Positions 33,595 to 44,420 of a stretch of DNA of 64,000 nucleotides are shown one piece after another. A program made the position numbers and the translations under genes. Numbering within the stretch: the stretch's first letter is position 1; every line of letters starts with the position of its first letter. The stretch covers positions 2,899,001 through 2,963,000 of the forward strand of contig JALPQD010000215.1 of the NCBI GenBank assembly GCA_023101885.1. Reading direction: 5' to 3'. The notes beneath the pieces are model-generated. The model searched no databases. It had not been told where the DNA came from and saw only the letters and a program-made list of their open reading frames with translations. Source of the DNA: Typhlomys cinereus. Its lineage: Eukaryota > Chordata > Mammalia > Rodentia > Platacanthomyidae.

Positions 33595-33742
33595 GACTCT
33601 ACCTCTTAAAGGTGCCACATCTTCCCAAACATCAACGCCAGCTAAGAATTCAAACACATGAGCCAGTGGGGGGTGAGCGGGGCAATTCACAAACCAGGAC
33701 ACTCGATATTCTAACCAAATCCTATTTAATAATGATTTTCTG

Positions 33743-34041
33743 GGCTGGAGAGGTGGCTCAGGGGTTAAGCCTCCGCCTTGCAGGCGGAAGGTCCCGAGTT
33801 CGGATCCCAGATCCCACGTATAGACGCCAGACGGAAGCGGGGGCGGCCTGCGCTTCTGGTCCTGGTAGGGCGGAGCCTGTGAATCCCGGGGCAGGGCGAG
33901 AGGGGTGGAGGCGTCCATGGTGGTTCGCAAATTCGTCCGTGGTTCTACACACACATACACACACACACACAGACACGCGCGCGCACATACACACAGTTGA
34001 ATAAATAATAATAATAAAAAAAAAAATTAAAAAAAAAAAAA
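33743..34041 (+). mobile_element. Dip-like SINE, CpG-rich young subfamily
   Basis: ggctggagaggtggctcagg, gtcccgagttcggatccc, acgccagacggaagcggg, a CA/CG run and tail gaataaataataataat plus A runs. Flanked by the perfect 12-bp duplication aatgattttctg (33731-33742 and 34042-34053). Box A and box B of the internal Pol III promoter are intact by eye. Confidence 0.9.
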
Positions 34042-34111
34042 AATGATTTTCTGTGTTTGGGAAATAGGTGGGTACAGGAACATATCTCATTGCAGTTTGC
34101 CTTTTTCTTTT

Positions 34112-34318
34112 GACAGGGTCTCATGTAGCTCAGGCTAGTCTCAAATTCATTATGTAGCTGAGGGTCGCCTCGAACTTCCGATCCTCCTGCTCTCACCTCC
34201 CTAGTACTGGAATTACAGGTGCGCGCCACTATGCCTGGTCCATTCAGTGCTGGGGACTAGCCCAGGGTTTCCTGCAAACCCTATGAGCCCACCACCCACT
34301 GAGCCAATGCCCAGCCCT
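34112..34318 (-). mobile_element. B1-ID dimeric SINE
   Basis: ctcatgtagctcaggctag, cttccgatcctcctgctc, ggaattacaggtgcgcgcc, then gtgctggggactagccc and actgagccaatgcccag. Confidence 0.85.
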
Positions 34319-34394
34319 CATAGTTCTGACTGACATTTCCTAAAGATAGAGAGATGCAGACATCATCTCTGTCCACCCCCCACTCCCACCCCCG

Positions 34395-34810
34395 CTGCGG
34401 TATCTTCTTTGCAGAACTATCTATTCAAGTCCTTTGCCCATTTCGTTGTTGTTCATTTGTTTTTGTTTTATCGAGATGGTCTACCTAAGTAGCCCAGGTT
34501 GGCAGGGAATTCTCAGTGCTCCTGCCTCAGCCTCTGCCACATTTGGGCTTTTGCCTATTTTTAAATCAGGGGCTTTTTTTTTTGGCATTAAGGTTTAGGA
34601 GTTTGCTATGTATCCTCAGATATTAACCTTTTATCAGCTATGTGAGATGCATTTTTGCCTATTTGAAGGTTGCTGTTATACTGTTATTAGCATTTTTTGC
34701 TGGAGAAAACTTAAGGCGTTTCATGTAAGTATCTCTATAATGTACATTACGTTTGGTCAATATCATGTGCTGCTTAAATGTACTAAGAAGTTGGTTCTGG
34801 AATGGAGGTT
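34395..34810 (-). mobile_element. L1 ORF2 relic split by a B1 fragment
   Basis: tatctattcaagtcctttgc (34415-34440) and cagatattaaccttttatcag (about 34617-34640) are consecutive pieces of reverse L1 ORF2. A reverse B1 fragment at 34455-34560 (agcccaggttggcagg ... ctcctgcctcagcctc) separates them. Confidence 0.75.
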
Positions 34811-35365
34811 TCTCCCCATTTCATGCCCAGACATGTGTATGTCCAATATCCTCCAAAACCTTGTCTGGAGTCAGGCTGGTTTCCTGACTCTGTAAGAGAG
34901 AAAGAAAAACAATAGGTAACCAAAGGTTTTGAAAACATTGTATCCTTGAGAACAGCGAGAAGGTAAACTGTTTCCAACAGATGTTACTTTTTTTTTTTTT
35001 TTTTATACTTCATAGAAAATTGCCTGAGCGGGAACAGCTAGTTGGAAGTTCAACCTTGGAGAAAACGCTCTGCTTGGCTCCCACCTCTCAGCAGGAAACC
35101 CGGACCCCTGCCTCCTCCTGGTGGCTTTCTGTCATTTCTGCAGGGTGTTTGCAGGGCCCCGCCCCCTCTGATGACGTTCCCTTCTGTTCACCCTCTTAGG
35201 CTACCCCAGGAATCTCTACTAGATGTCCAGAGCATCCGGTTTGAGGACATAATCTATTGAGTGTGCTTGTCCATTTAATAGAAAGTGTCAGTGCTGCTCT
35301 GCCTGGGACCCTCTCAATGGGAAGCTCCAGCTGACTCCCCCGGGGGGGCTTCCCTGGCTGATTTC

Positions 35366-35367
35366 TC

Positions 35368-35463
<96 letters not shown>

Positions 35464-35514
35464 TCCTTCTTTCTTTCTTTCCTTCTTCCTTTCTTTCCTT
35501 TCTTTCCTTCTTTC
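35366..35514. repeat. (CTTT)n microsatellite at a SINE tail
   Basis: About 30 nearly perfect ctttc tetramers, degrading into ccttctttc. It abuts the 3' end of the minus-strand SINE at 35515-35777, so it arose from that SINE's A-rich tail as (GAAA)n. Confidence 0.95.
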
Positions 35515-35777
35515 TTAAATTTCGTGTATATGTGTAAATATCAGAGGGAACTATGTATCCCTGTGAAGGACCAAGGACGACTTCGGGAATCATCCTGGAT
35601 TGCTTCTACCTCCTCCTTGCTTTGCTCTGTGATTCCCCATTCTCCACCCACCAGGGCTAGAAGTGCAGGCCACCCCCATTTGGGGCCTGGCATTTTTACA
35701 TGACACCTGGGATCCGAACTCAGGACTTTCTGCTTGCGAGGCAGTGTCTTAACCCCTGAGCCATCCCTCCAACCCTT
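35515..35777 (-). mobile_element. Dip-like SINE
   Basis: cagagggaactatgtatccc, catcctggattgcttctacc, gggatccgaactcaggac, cttaacccctgagccatcc. Confidence 0.85.
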
Positions 35778-36009
35778 CCTAGTTGACTCCTCTGGGAAGT
35801 CTGTAGCCCCCGAGGATGGGGTTGTGACGCCTGCTGTCATTTGTTCTCCTTCTTCTGCTTTGCTGCCCACTCTTTCAAAACCAGAAGCAGTTATTGTGCG
35901 TCATTCTCTGGACTGCTTAGAACAACCCCGAGCTGGCCAGCTGTGCCCCTGAAATTTCTTGTCACTTTCGCACGGCCCATCTGTCATCTGAGCCTTTGAT
36001 GATACATAC

Positions 36010-36135
36010 CTGGGAATGCATCCCCCAAATGTCATGAACTTTGCTCTCTATTCTCAGGGTCTTTATTTTAGGTCTTTGATCCACGTTGAGTTTCCGTGTG
36101 CGTAGTTGGCCTGGGTGTCTACAGGTTTCACAACC
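36010..36135 (-). mobile_element. L1 ORF2 relic
   Basis: ttttaggtctttgatccacg then ttgagtttccgtgtgcg and ctacaggtttcac match reverse distal L1 ORF2 (ggtctttgatccattttgag). Confidence 0.65.
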
Positions 36136-36426
36136 ACGGACAGAAAACTCCTAAAGAAAGTCGGTTCTGTGTCATGGTGCGTGATCCTGTTCTCTCTCTC
36201 TCTGTCCCTGAAGTGGAGCAGCTGTTTACGCGATGCCAGTGTTGTGTGTTACACGTTGTCTGGGGAAGCCTCAGGTGTGCAGAGAATGTGCAGAAACTAC
36301 ACTCCGATACTGCGCCTTGCTCAGCACCACAGCGACTCGAGCACACATAGTCTGGCATCTTGAGGCGGGATCTTGGAACCAGACCACAGGTGTGTCTGTT
36401 CGTGTACTGGCAGGACTCCCACACTT

Positions 36427-36565
36427 GCTAGGGGTGATGCCTCCTGCCTGTAATCAAGGCCCTCAGGAAGCAGAAGCAGGAGTTCAAGGCCATCCTTGGT
36501 TATGTGGCGAGTTCAAAGCCAACCTGAGCTACATGAGACCCTGTCTCAAAAAACAAAACAAAGCA
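36427..36565 (+). mobile_element. B1 element
   Basis: ggtgatgcctcctgcctg, caggagttcaaggccatcc, acctgagctacatgagacc, ctgtctcaaaaaacaaaac: a complete B1 with A-rich tail. Confidence 0.85.
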
Positions 36566-37834
36566 AAAACTATCCAATTGCATTCTTTTATATATATCTC
36601 TCATTAAAAGATCATGAAAATCATTTAGCTATATAATAATCAAAGGCTATAAGCAGGAGATCCTGCTTTCCCACTGCTGGGTGGGTTCTGAAGCTGTTTA
36701 CTATTGATTTTTAACCCAGTGACACATGATCTGTGACACCAATCTCAACCCTCTGTGGGGTGCTCACGAGACTCCTCCATGTCTTCAACGAGCAAGGCCT
36801 GGTGGGGTGGGCTCTTAGTTTGGGCAACTCAGTGAGATCTGATGTAAAAACAGGAAGTGGAAAGAGGTGGGATGTGGCCCGGGGTGGAGCGTCCCTGGTA
36901 TACGTGAGGTCCCGGGCTCTGTGTCACAGAAAGAAGAGAAACAGCATCAGATGCAGAGCCCTCCACACTTTACTCCTTGCTTCTCAGCTATGGTCTGTTG
37001 GGTGGGTTCACGGGGGTTTGCCGTGTTTTATCCCAAGGACTCTGGCGGGCATGTGCAGCAGGTGGGTCCTTGGAGAGATTGTTAGCCACACCCACATACT
37101 CTGTGCTGTTACACACCCCAGGTTTGTTTTTATATTAATGTCTCAATTTCAGAGCTCTGGGACCATGTGAGAAATATAAATTCACACTTCAAATTTGTGC
37201 CAGGAAAGGTCTAGACTTACAATTTCTCAAGAGAAAAGTTTTTTTGTGTGTGTGTGTTTAAATGTTCCAGATTGAGCCAGAAATAACTAAGACAACCAAA
37301 CTTCTCTGAGATTGTCCTTTGCAGGGGTGTCCGCCCCCTCCCACCACCCTTCTTGGGCCGAGATGTATTCAGGCTTCCTGGTCCTGCATCCCAGTCGGCC
37401 AGAGCCCCACCCCGCTCTCCGGCCACCATGGAGCAGAGGGCAACCCAGCCGACCCAGCCCCCCCTCCCACGAGGTACCCAAAGAACAGGATCTGCCCACT
37501 ACACTGGCAGTTGACTTTGTCTTTGGTCTCTGAGGACTTAGCTGTCTGGAAACTCTACAGAAGGAGGCCCTCTGAGCGTTCTCTGGGACCTGCTGGTATG
37601 GTGCAGCCTGACGGAAATTTCCACCCACCATGGCCTAGACCTGGGTTCCATGCTCTTTATAGATTTTGGAGACCCCCTACCCTGTCCTCTTACCCATCTG
37701 TTGTGGTTAATGATCCCCCCAGCCTTGTGGCCCATGACTCACTGTACCCAGATGTTCTCTATCGCGGAAGACATGACAGGTGGGAGGTAAGAGCTGGATT
37801 CTGGATGCCGGGCCCTGGAATTTCCAAGGGGCTT

Positions 37835-38075
37835 TCTTTTTTTTTTTAAAAAAAAATAATTCATTTGAAGGAGAGGAAGAAGGAGAAGGGGAGGGGAGAG
37901 GAGAGAGAGAAAGAGAGAGAGAGAGAATGAGAGAGTATTGCATACTCTGGCTGGCAGTCAGAGGACAACTTTCAGAAGTCAGTTCTCTCCTTCCGCCATG
38001 TGGGTTTCTGGGGATGAAGTCGGGTTACCAGGTTTTTGAGCATGTGCCTCAAGAAGTCCACTGAGCTGCCTCGCC
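37835..38075 (-). mobile_element. B2-like tRNA-derived SINE
   Basis: Reverse: GA-rich tail (37865-37935), ctttcagaagtcagttctc, cttccgccatgtgggtttc, agcatgtgcctcaagaag, cactgagctgcctcg. Confidence 0.75.
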
Positions 38076-38459
38076 CTGGGAGGGGCTTCTTGAACCAAGC
38101 AGCTAAGTGCTCTGCCCAAGATGGCCGGTGTCATGACTTGACACAGGCTGGGGTGTTTGAATCCTTAGCTATGGCGGTGTTTGGGAGGGTCATGGCACCT
38201 TTAGGGAGGAGGGCAGGGACCCTGCGTTGCACCTTTGCAGGTTCAAGGCTCTCTGGAAAGCCAGCAGAGGGACCAAAGAGATCACAGAACTGGCTGTGTG
38301 GGGGTTTCTTTGGCTCAGGAAGGGGGCTCAACATTTTAAAAAATCTTTTTACATTTATGTGTGCATGTGTATATGTGAATGTTGTGTACGTGCACGTGCA
38401 TGTTGTGTGTGTGTGAGTGTATGTGCATGTGTTATATATGTGTGCACATTTGTACAGGG

Positions 38460-38630
38460 CAATTGTCACAGCTACTTTCTGCCGCTGTGAGACAATACTC
38501 AGACTCCAGCAACTTTCCAGGAGGAAAAGGAGGTTTATTTGCCTTGCAGTTCCAGAGGGGAGACACAGTCCAATAGTAGGAAAAGGCACGGCAGGGGGGA
38601 GAGTCTGGATGGGGCTCAGGTCCCATCTGT
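38460..38630 (-). repeat. Unnamed interspersed repeat, copy E (inverted, 3' part)
   Basis: gctactttctgccgctgtg, aaggaggtttatttgcc and gagacacagtccaatag read as the reverse complement of the AATAAACC end of the family. Confidence 0.6.
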
Positions 38631-39105
38631 CACCATGGAGGGACTGAAGAACAAGAGGCTGTTGCGCTGCCCTTGCAGGTGACGCTCAATGTTCTGACCG
38701 TGGACATCTGGATGATTAGTAGCCTGAGGCCCCACAGTGTCCCCCAATGCTCTGAACTCCAGCATCCCTGAGCTCACAATGTGCAGGGGCCCCCGTGGGC
38801 CAGGCTCCATGCACTCACTAGGCACAAAGTCTCTCTGGGCCCAACTCTGTCTACCCCCCATTAGGGTGCCTGGGTCTCACCGGCCACCTTTAGCTTCGCC
38901 AGGGGTTCTTTCAAGCCCATGGAGCTGGATGCTCAACCATAACAGTTATCTGCATCCTAAATATATTTTCTCTTATTGCTCACATTTTATATTATAATCG
39001 GAAAGATGGGAAGGGGACGTCGAGGTGGGGGGAGGTGGGAAGAGATAAATGCTGAATACACATTTGTCAAACAAGTTGTTATTCAAAATAAATAGAAAGA
39101 AAAGG

Positions 39106-39345
39106 GGCTGGGGAGATGACTCCGGGGTTAAAGTCTTTGCTTCACAAGGAAAAGGACCTGAGTTCAGATCCTCAGCCAAAAAAAAAAAAAAAAAAAAAAG
39201 TCAGAAATAGTAATGACCCGTAATTCCTGCCCAAGAAGGCAGAGCCTGGAAAAACCCCAGAGCAAAGCAATAAGGAGGTAGAACATCCAGAATGATTCCG
39301 ATGTCACCCTTGGGCCTCCATAGGGACACACATTCAAGTGTCCCC
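39106..39345 (+). mobile_element. Dip-like SINE with internal poly-A
   Basis: ggggctggggagatgactcc, gacctgagttcagatcc, then an internal run of about 23 A (39177-39199), then the family body (ggcagagcctggaaaaacc). The A run sits exactly where head-only copies end. Confidence 0.8.
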
Positions 39346-39434
39346 TTCTATTACTCCCCTCCCCCCTGCCTCCCCTCCCACACTTGAGCCATTAGAGATG
39401 AGACAGACACTCCCCATGCTGGGGGGTAGGACTC

Positions 39435-41643
39435 AGCTTCGGAATGTGACAATTTATTTGGGGGTGAGTCTTCACTCCCCTTTCCTGGCATTGATACAAT
39501 ATTGAAGAGCAGAACAAGACGTACGAGACAGAGTAACCAGCGAGAGCCGCCCTCCCCCGGCCCAAAGCCACCAAACCCACATCCGAAATAAGCAGTCTTC
39601 CTCCCAAGAGGGGGCACGGCGGACAGGGGGGCCCCAGCCCCTCCCCCGCTCCTGCCAGCCCCACCTTCCCACTTCTAACCACTGGAGGCAAAGTTTAGCC
39701 AGCTGAGGACTGGATGATTGAGCCACAGACAAAGGCAATGACACTTCATTTTAAAAATGTGAGCGAGAAAAGAGACAGTGCCCCTCCCCAAATATAGAGC
39801 TATATACGTATACTTTTATATATATAATCCATTCGTGCACAGTTCATTAAATGAGCTTTTTCTTTAAAAATTAAAAAAATTATAAGATACATATTTCCTT
39901 AGGCCTTTGTGTTTTTTTTTTTTTAAATTAAAACCAACAGAAAAGATGTCTGCATCTCCCCTCGGCATGGGGAAGACGGACGCCCGACACATTCTTTGGA
40001 CCCTCTGGCCCTACTGCTTCAATGATGCTCTGCATACAGTCGGCGCTCACTGTTGGAGTACTGACTCCTTCAAGGATAGGGGGACCTATAGGCTGGGACG
40101 TGGGGTCCTCAGTCCCCCCCAACCCTACTTCTGTCACTTGGTGACTGTCAACAAGAGAGGGGGTTCCAAGAACTCCTCTGTGGGCTTCCTGAATCGAGAA
40201 GGGATGCAGACATGGCAGAAACTAAAATCTTTAAACTTCCTTTCTTCTTCTTAAAAAGTGATTCCTTGAACCATACGAGTCCCCAGAGGGGCCGCCTTGG
40301 GCTAGTGCATGGGAACCAAGAGCGGAGCTGACCAGACAGGAGCTGACCAGACAGGTCTCCACCGTCCAACAAGTGCAAAAAGAAAAAATGAAAAAACAAA
40401 ACAAAACAAAACAAAACAAACCCAAAACCCAGAAAATCAAGGAAAGGGGCGTGTGCCCTCGAGTGCCTCCCCCAGAGGCCAGGAAGGCCCCAGCCCTGGG
40501 GCTGCCTCTTCGGCCTTGGGTGGATCTACTGGCCTGTCAATCACCGGAGTTGTGAGCAGGATGAAGCCCCAGACCCGTGCCAGTCTCAGGGTACCTACCT
40601 TTCCCTGCCAAGGCCGGAGCCGCCTGGATTCTCAGTGTGCCCAGGGAAGCAGCTGGCGCTTCTACCACCGGTCAACTATTCCCACCCCCTTCCCGCTCAG
40701 GCCGGGGAGGGAAGAGGTTCATTTTGCCATTTCAGGGGTGCTTTGTACTGACTTCTCACCACCCAGCGCACCCCGTCTACAGAATGAAGTCAGAGTGGGC
40801 ACAGGCAGAGCGGCTCCCACTTCTCCAGCTCAAGCCAGAGCCACCAGGCCTTGGGTTCCTGCCATATGGATGGGGGAGGTGCACTAAAGGGACAGGACCA
40901 AAATGCAGCACCCAAGGATCGGGCTTGGGATCCCTTCCTTTACAAAAATAAAGAAACCAGACTGCAACTTCAGCCTGGTGGAGCCAGGCTGGCAGGAGAC
41001 GGACAGGGTGGGGCTGGGGGAGGGGGCTACCTGCTCCGAGGCACCTGGGGGAGGAAAGGGAGGGTGCTGCAGACTCATGCCTCCTTGGAAGCCAAGTACC
41101 TAGAGATGGTATGCACGCACCAAAGGGACGCCAACCTCCCTCGGGACCCCCCTCTCCCAGGCTAGGGCTAGCGGTTTCCTGAGTCCCCCAAGGTCCACGG
41201 CTTTGGGAAGCCTGCATCCTTTTCCTCACCAGGGAAACTCGGGGTGATGGGTAGTGAGAACCACATGCTCCCCACTCTCCAGCCTTCCTGGGGGGACATC
41301 GCCAGGCGCGTGCCCCAATCTTTGTGGAACCCCACCACCTTCACATCTCAGCGTGTCCTCCACCTGCCTGTTCGCTCCCTTGAGACTGACTGGGGTCCTT
41401 TGAGCAAGGACTAAAATGGAAGTCTGGGCCCAAGCCAACAGGAAGGGCTCACCCTGACGGGAACCAAGGAGGGGGGATAAATTGACAGCACCCTCAACCC
41501 CAGAGGTCCCAGCAGCGACCCGGGTCTCCACCCATCTGAACGTTGCCACCTACCTGTGCAATGGCCTCGTTCTAGGTTCTCTTAAAATATCTTTCTGCCC
41601 CCCACCCCAGGCCCTTAGCAGTCCCACAAGATTTTTTTTCTAT

Positions 41644-41676
<33 letters not shown>

Positions 41677-43417
41677 TTTTGGCTTTTTGAATTTTTTCTT
41701 TTTTTTTGCAAAACTAATTCTTTCACTTTCCTGTCATAAAATCACCTCTGAAAACACAACTTCTTTACAAAAAAGTCACAAACAACACAGACTCTCAGGA
41801 AACACATTTCTATGGTCTCTGGAAACACCTGTAACTGGCACCAGGTGGTGGCTCACCTGGGAACGGGGAGGGGGAAATCACCTCTGGGGACAGAGGAGAA
41901 ATACCAGCCCTTATTTGGGGGTAAAGCCAATTGGCACTTGGACGGTCTTGGAACCAACACAAAGGGTAAGTAAGGTAGGACCCGGAGTGGGACCCTCAAA
42001 CTCTGCAAGGGTCCTTGTTTTATACCCTGGGCAAGGAGGGCTGGGACCAGGCTGTGTGGCAGGGAAATGGAAAGAACAGCTCTCTCAGGACCGAGATGTC
42101 CATTTTTGATCAGGTGGTTTCCCGCTCTGCCTCTTCCCCATGCGCCATGTTTCCAAAGGGGGAACTAGAGCACACCAGGTGCTGGAAAGTAGCTCGGGGC
42201 CCCACACAGCAAACGGCCACTGGTGCCCAAGTGCATGCTAAGCAGCAGGCAAGGGCAAACCAACATGGTTCCCCAGTCCTGCCTAGGGACAGACATGCTC
42301 CCTCCCCTGAATGCGGGCCTTCCTGTGGCCTCTCCTTTCTGCCTGCCCATCCTCCCAGTGCCTGGCCTGCGGCTGGGGGCTTTGGTCTCTGCTACTGACA
42401 TGGGCGCTTCGGTTCCCTGGCAGCCGAGGGCAGCAGAAGCCACGCAGGGCACCCAAGGCCTCGTGCTGCTTCAAACAGGCTAGACTACCCCAGGGTTTCT
42501 CCCTCCTCCTCAAACACCCAGGAGAAGGGACTGGGGCTGTGCCTTTCCGCCTGCCACAGTGCCCAGCCCAGCACATCTGCAGCGAGGGCCCAGCTGTCAG
42601 GTGGACTATGCCCCTGGCCATCTAGGCTGGAAGGAAAGGCCTGTGGCCTCGTCAATAAACTACACACACCCAACAGGGCCAGGCCTGGCTAAGGCAAGAG
42701 GAGGCCAGGCCAGCGGCCACCCTGTTCTGAAGAAAGCCCAAGACCCCGCATGCAGCGCACACACAGACCCATGTACAGACATGCCAAGGGGGACATATGC
42801 GCGGGTACAGCTGGAAGCTTCCAGAGCAGGTTCTTGTAGCACCTTTGGTAGAGCTGGGCCTGGAGGCTGCAGCGGGGTGCCATGTCTGCCAGCTCCACCT
42901 CCTTGAAAAGGGAGGTGGGGAAGAAAGCAGGTGGTGCAAGGATCTGCTTGGGCCTGGCCTGGAAGTAGGCAGGCAGGGAGACCTCTGGCCCGACTGCTGC
43001 CACCTCGGTGCGTGCAGTTAAGGGCTCACACTGGCCTCGCCCCTCACTGGTGCTAAAGGACTGTACCCGCCCTAGGTGGGGGTCTCCCAGGAGTCCCGCA
43101 GCTGCTGAGATAGCACCGAGACATCAGAGGCTGTACAGAGGGAGAGGAGCAAGCTGGGGAGACAAGGTGGGATGTGGACAGGGCAGGGGGCCCCTCCAAA
43201 ACACCCAGTGGCTCACCTGCACAGGCCGAGCCGGTGCCAAGGACAACGGGGGACATTTGGAGGTTGGGCGCCCTGCCCCATGCCTGGGTTCAGCACCCAG
43301 CCATGGCGACAAGCAAAGCACAGGCAGCCGGGTCTGAGACAGGGGCAGGGCTGGAGCACAAGAGTGACTTTGGGCGGGAGGGTCCCCCCCACTCCCTCCC
43401 TTCCTTGGGGGAGCCCC
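39435..43417 (-). other. CBX6: CBX6 3' untranslated region (inferred)
   Basis: About 4 kb with no repeats of the kind that fill the flanks, ending at an AATAAA (39453-39458). On the mRNA strand it holds a run of 23 A (41658-41680), (GTTTT)n at 40391-40420 and an AU-rich segment at 39770-39915. Freedom from SINEs over 4 kb in a SINE-dense window supports a transcribed, selected region. Confidence 0.65.
39453..39458 (-). promoter_or_regulatory. CBX6: CBX6 polyadenylation signal
   Basis: AATAAA on the minus strand within CAAATAAATTG, the last such hexamer before repeat DNA begins at 39345. Confidence 0.6.
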
Positions 43418-44420
43418 TCACTTGCTCACCCCACTGCCACCTTCCGCCCCCTGCAGCGCCTGCCACCCCCGTGGCCACCTTCTCGAAATCCTCAGGGTTG
43501 CAGAACTCCTTGATGGTGACGGTCAGGAGGTTGCTGGTGACGTCGGTGACCACCACATTGGAGCAGGGCGACATCTCCGGGCGCCAGTCCCCAGCCTCCG
43601 CCTCGGAGCAGGCGGCTCCGCAGGCGGACTCCGGGGCGCTGGGGAGGGCCTGGCCCGCAGCAGCAGTGACGTCAGGGGGTCCCCTCTTGCCCGCCGCCAA
43701 CGCCTCTGGCGGGAGGGAGAGGTCGAGCGCCTGCGGCTCGCGCCAGTCGGGGGCCGAGGGGCTCAAGGTCTCTGGGAGCAGCTTGGGCGGAGCGTCGTCC
43801 GGGTCAGAGGACGGCGGGGCGGGAGAGGGGCAGCCCGAGGAGCTGGAGCTGCGCCCGTCGTAGGGGGCGGCGGTGGGGGCGGCCAGGAGCAGCCCCGGGC
43901 CCGGGGAGGTGACATCGGCTTTGCCCGTGGGTGGGGGCGACAGAGGGGCGGGCGGGGGCTTGTACAGCGCAAAGGCACCGAACTTCATGTGGCGGATCTG
44001 GGTGCGCAGGATGCTCTCGCTGAACTTCTTGCTCTTGCCGATGACGCGGTTCCGCGAGGGGACTTTGGGCCGAGCCAGCGCCCCGGCGCCCTGCGCGGTG
44101 CCGCCTCCCGCTGGGCCCTTGTCGATCACCTTCAGGTTCAGGATGATGCGATTCCGCTTGGGCTCCCGGGGCTTCACCTTGCGATTGATGATGCGCACCG
44201 TCTCTGAGAAGGGCGAGATGGGCGGGCGCAGGCCGGGGCTGCCCCCTTGCGGGTCTGGCCGGGGCAAGGGGCGGCGGGACATGCGGTGGCAGCGGCGGAT
44301 GTCTTTCTTGAGCCGGTGCACGGCGGCGCTGGAGTGCAGCTTGGGCGAGGCGGCGCTGGAGCTCGGCTTGACAGAGAAATGCACATCACTGATGCGGAGG
44401 GCCTCGGCCTGGGCCCGGGC
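43418..44420 (-). CDS. CBX6: CBX6 coding exon 5 (Pc box; frameshift near the end)
   Basis: Acceptor CCCGCAG then GCCCGG. Encodes [17 protein letters not shown], basic segments ([32 protein letters not shown]), [21 protein letters not shown], a Ser/Pro-rich region and the Pc box. After VAGAAGGG the written frame gives [10 protein letters not shown] and continues to 43290. Removing one base at about 43440-43446 restores GGSGVSK and a TGA at 43418-43420, matching the family ending GASK. The extra base is therefore probably an error or a recent lesion. Confidence 0.93.

Larger units (their letters stand above)
20700..39434. other. Intergenic region between CBX6 (3' end) and NPTXR (5' end)
   Basis: About 18.7 kb without a recognisable exon. 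It is filled by SINEs, L1 relics, an unnamed recurrent repeat of about 400 bp, minisatellites and microsatellites listed separately. Remaining unique stretches (for example 28.4-29.5 kb, 31.2-32.2 kb, 36.7-37.8 kb) show only short frames without domain resemblance. MIR-like relics lie at about 20760-20850, 27190-27290, 27380-27450 and 29515-29595. Confidence 0.7.

Noticed and set aside
35285..35593. Phe/Leu/Ser and Lys/Glu/Arg repeat proteins
   Set aside because: Translation of the (CTTT)n microsatellite on either strand.
37319..37849. 176-codon plus-strand frame (Pro-rich)
   Set aside because: No domain recognised, runs into a reverse SINE tail at 37835, no splice or promoter context.
43422..44207. 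261-codon plus-strand frame over CBX6 exon 5
   Set aside because: Antisense shadow of the CBX6 coding exon; composition mirrors it.
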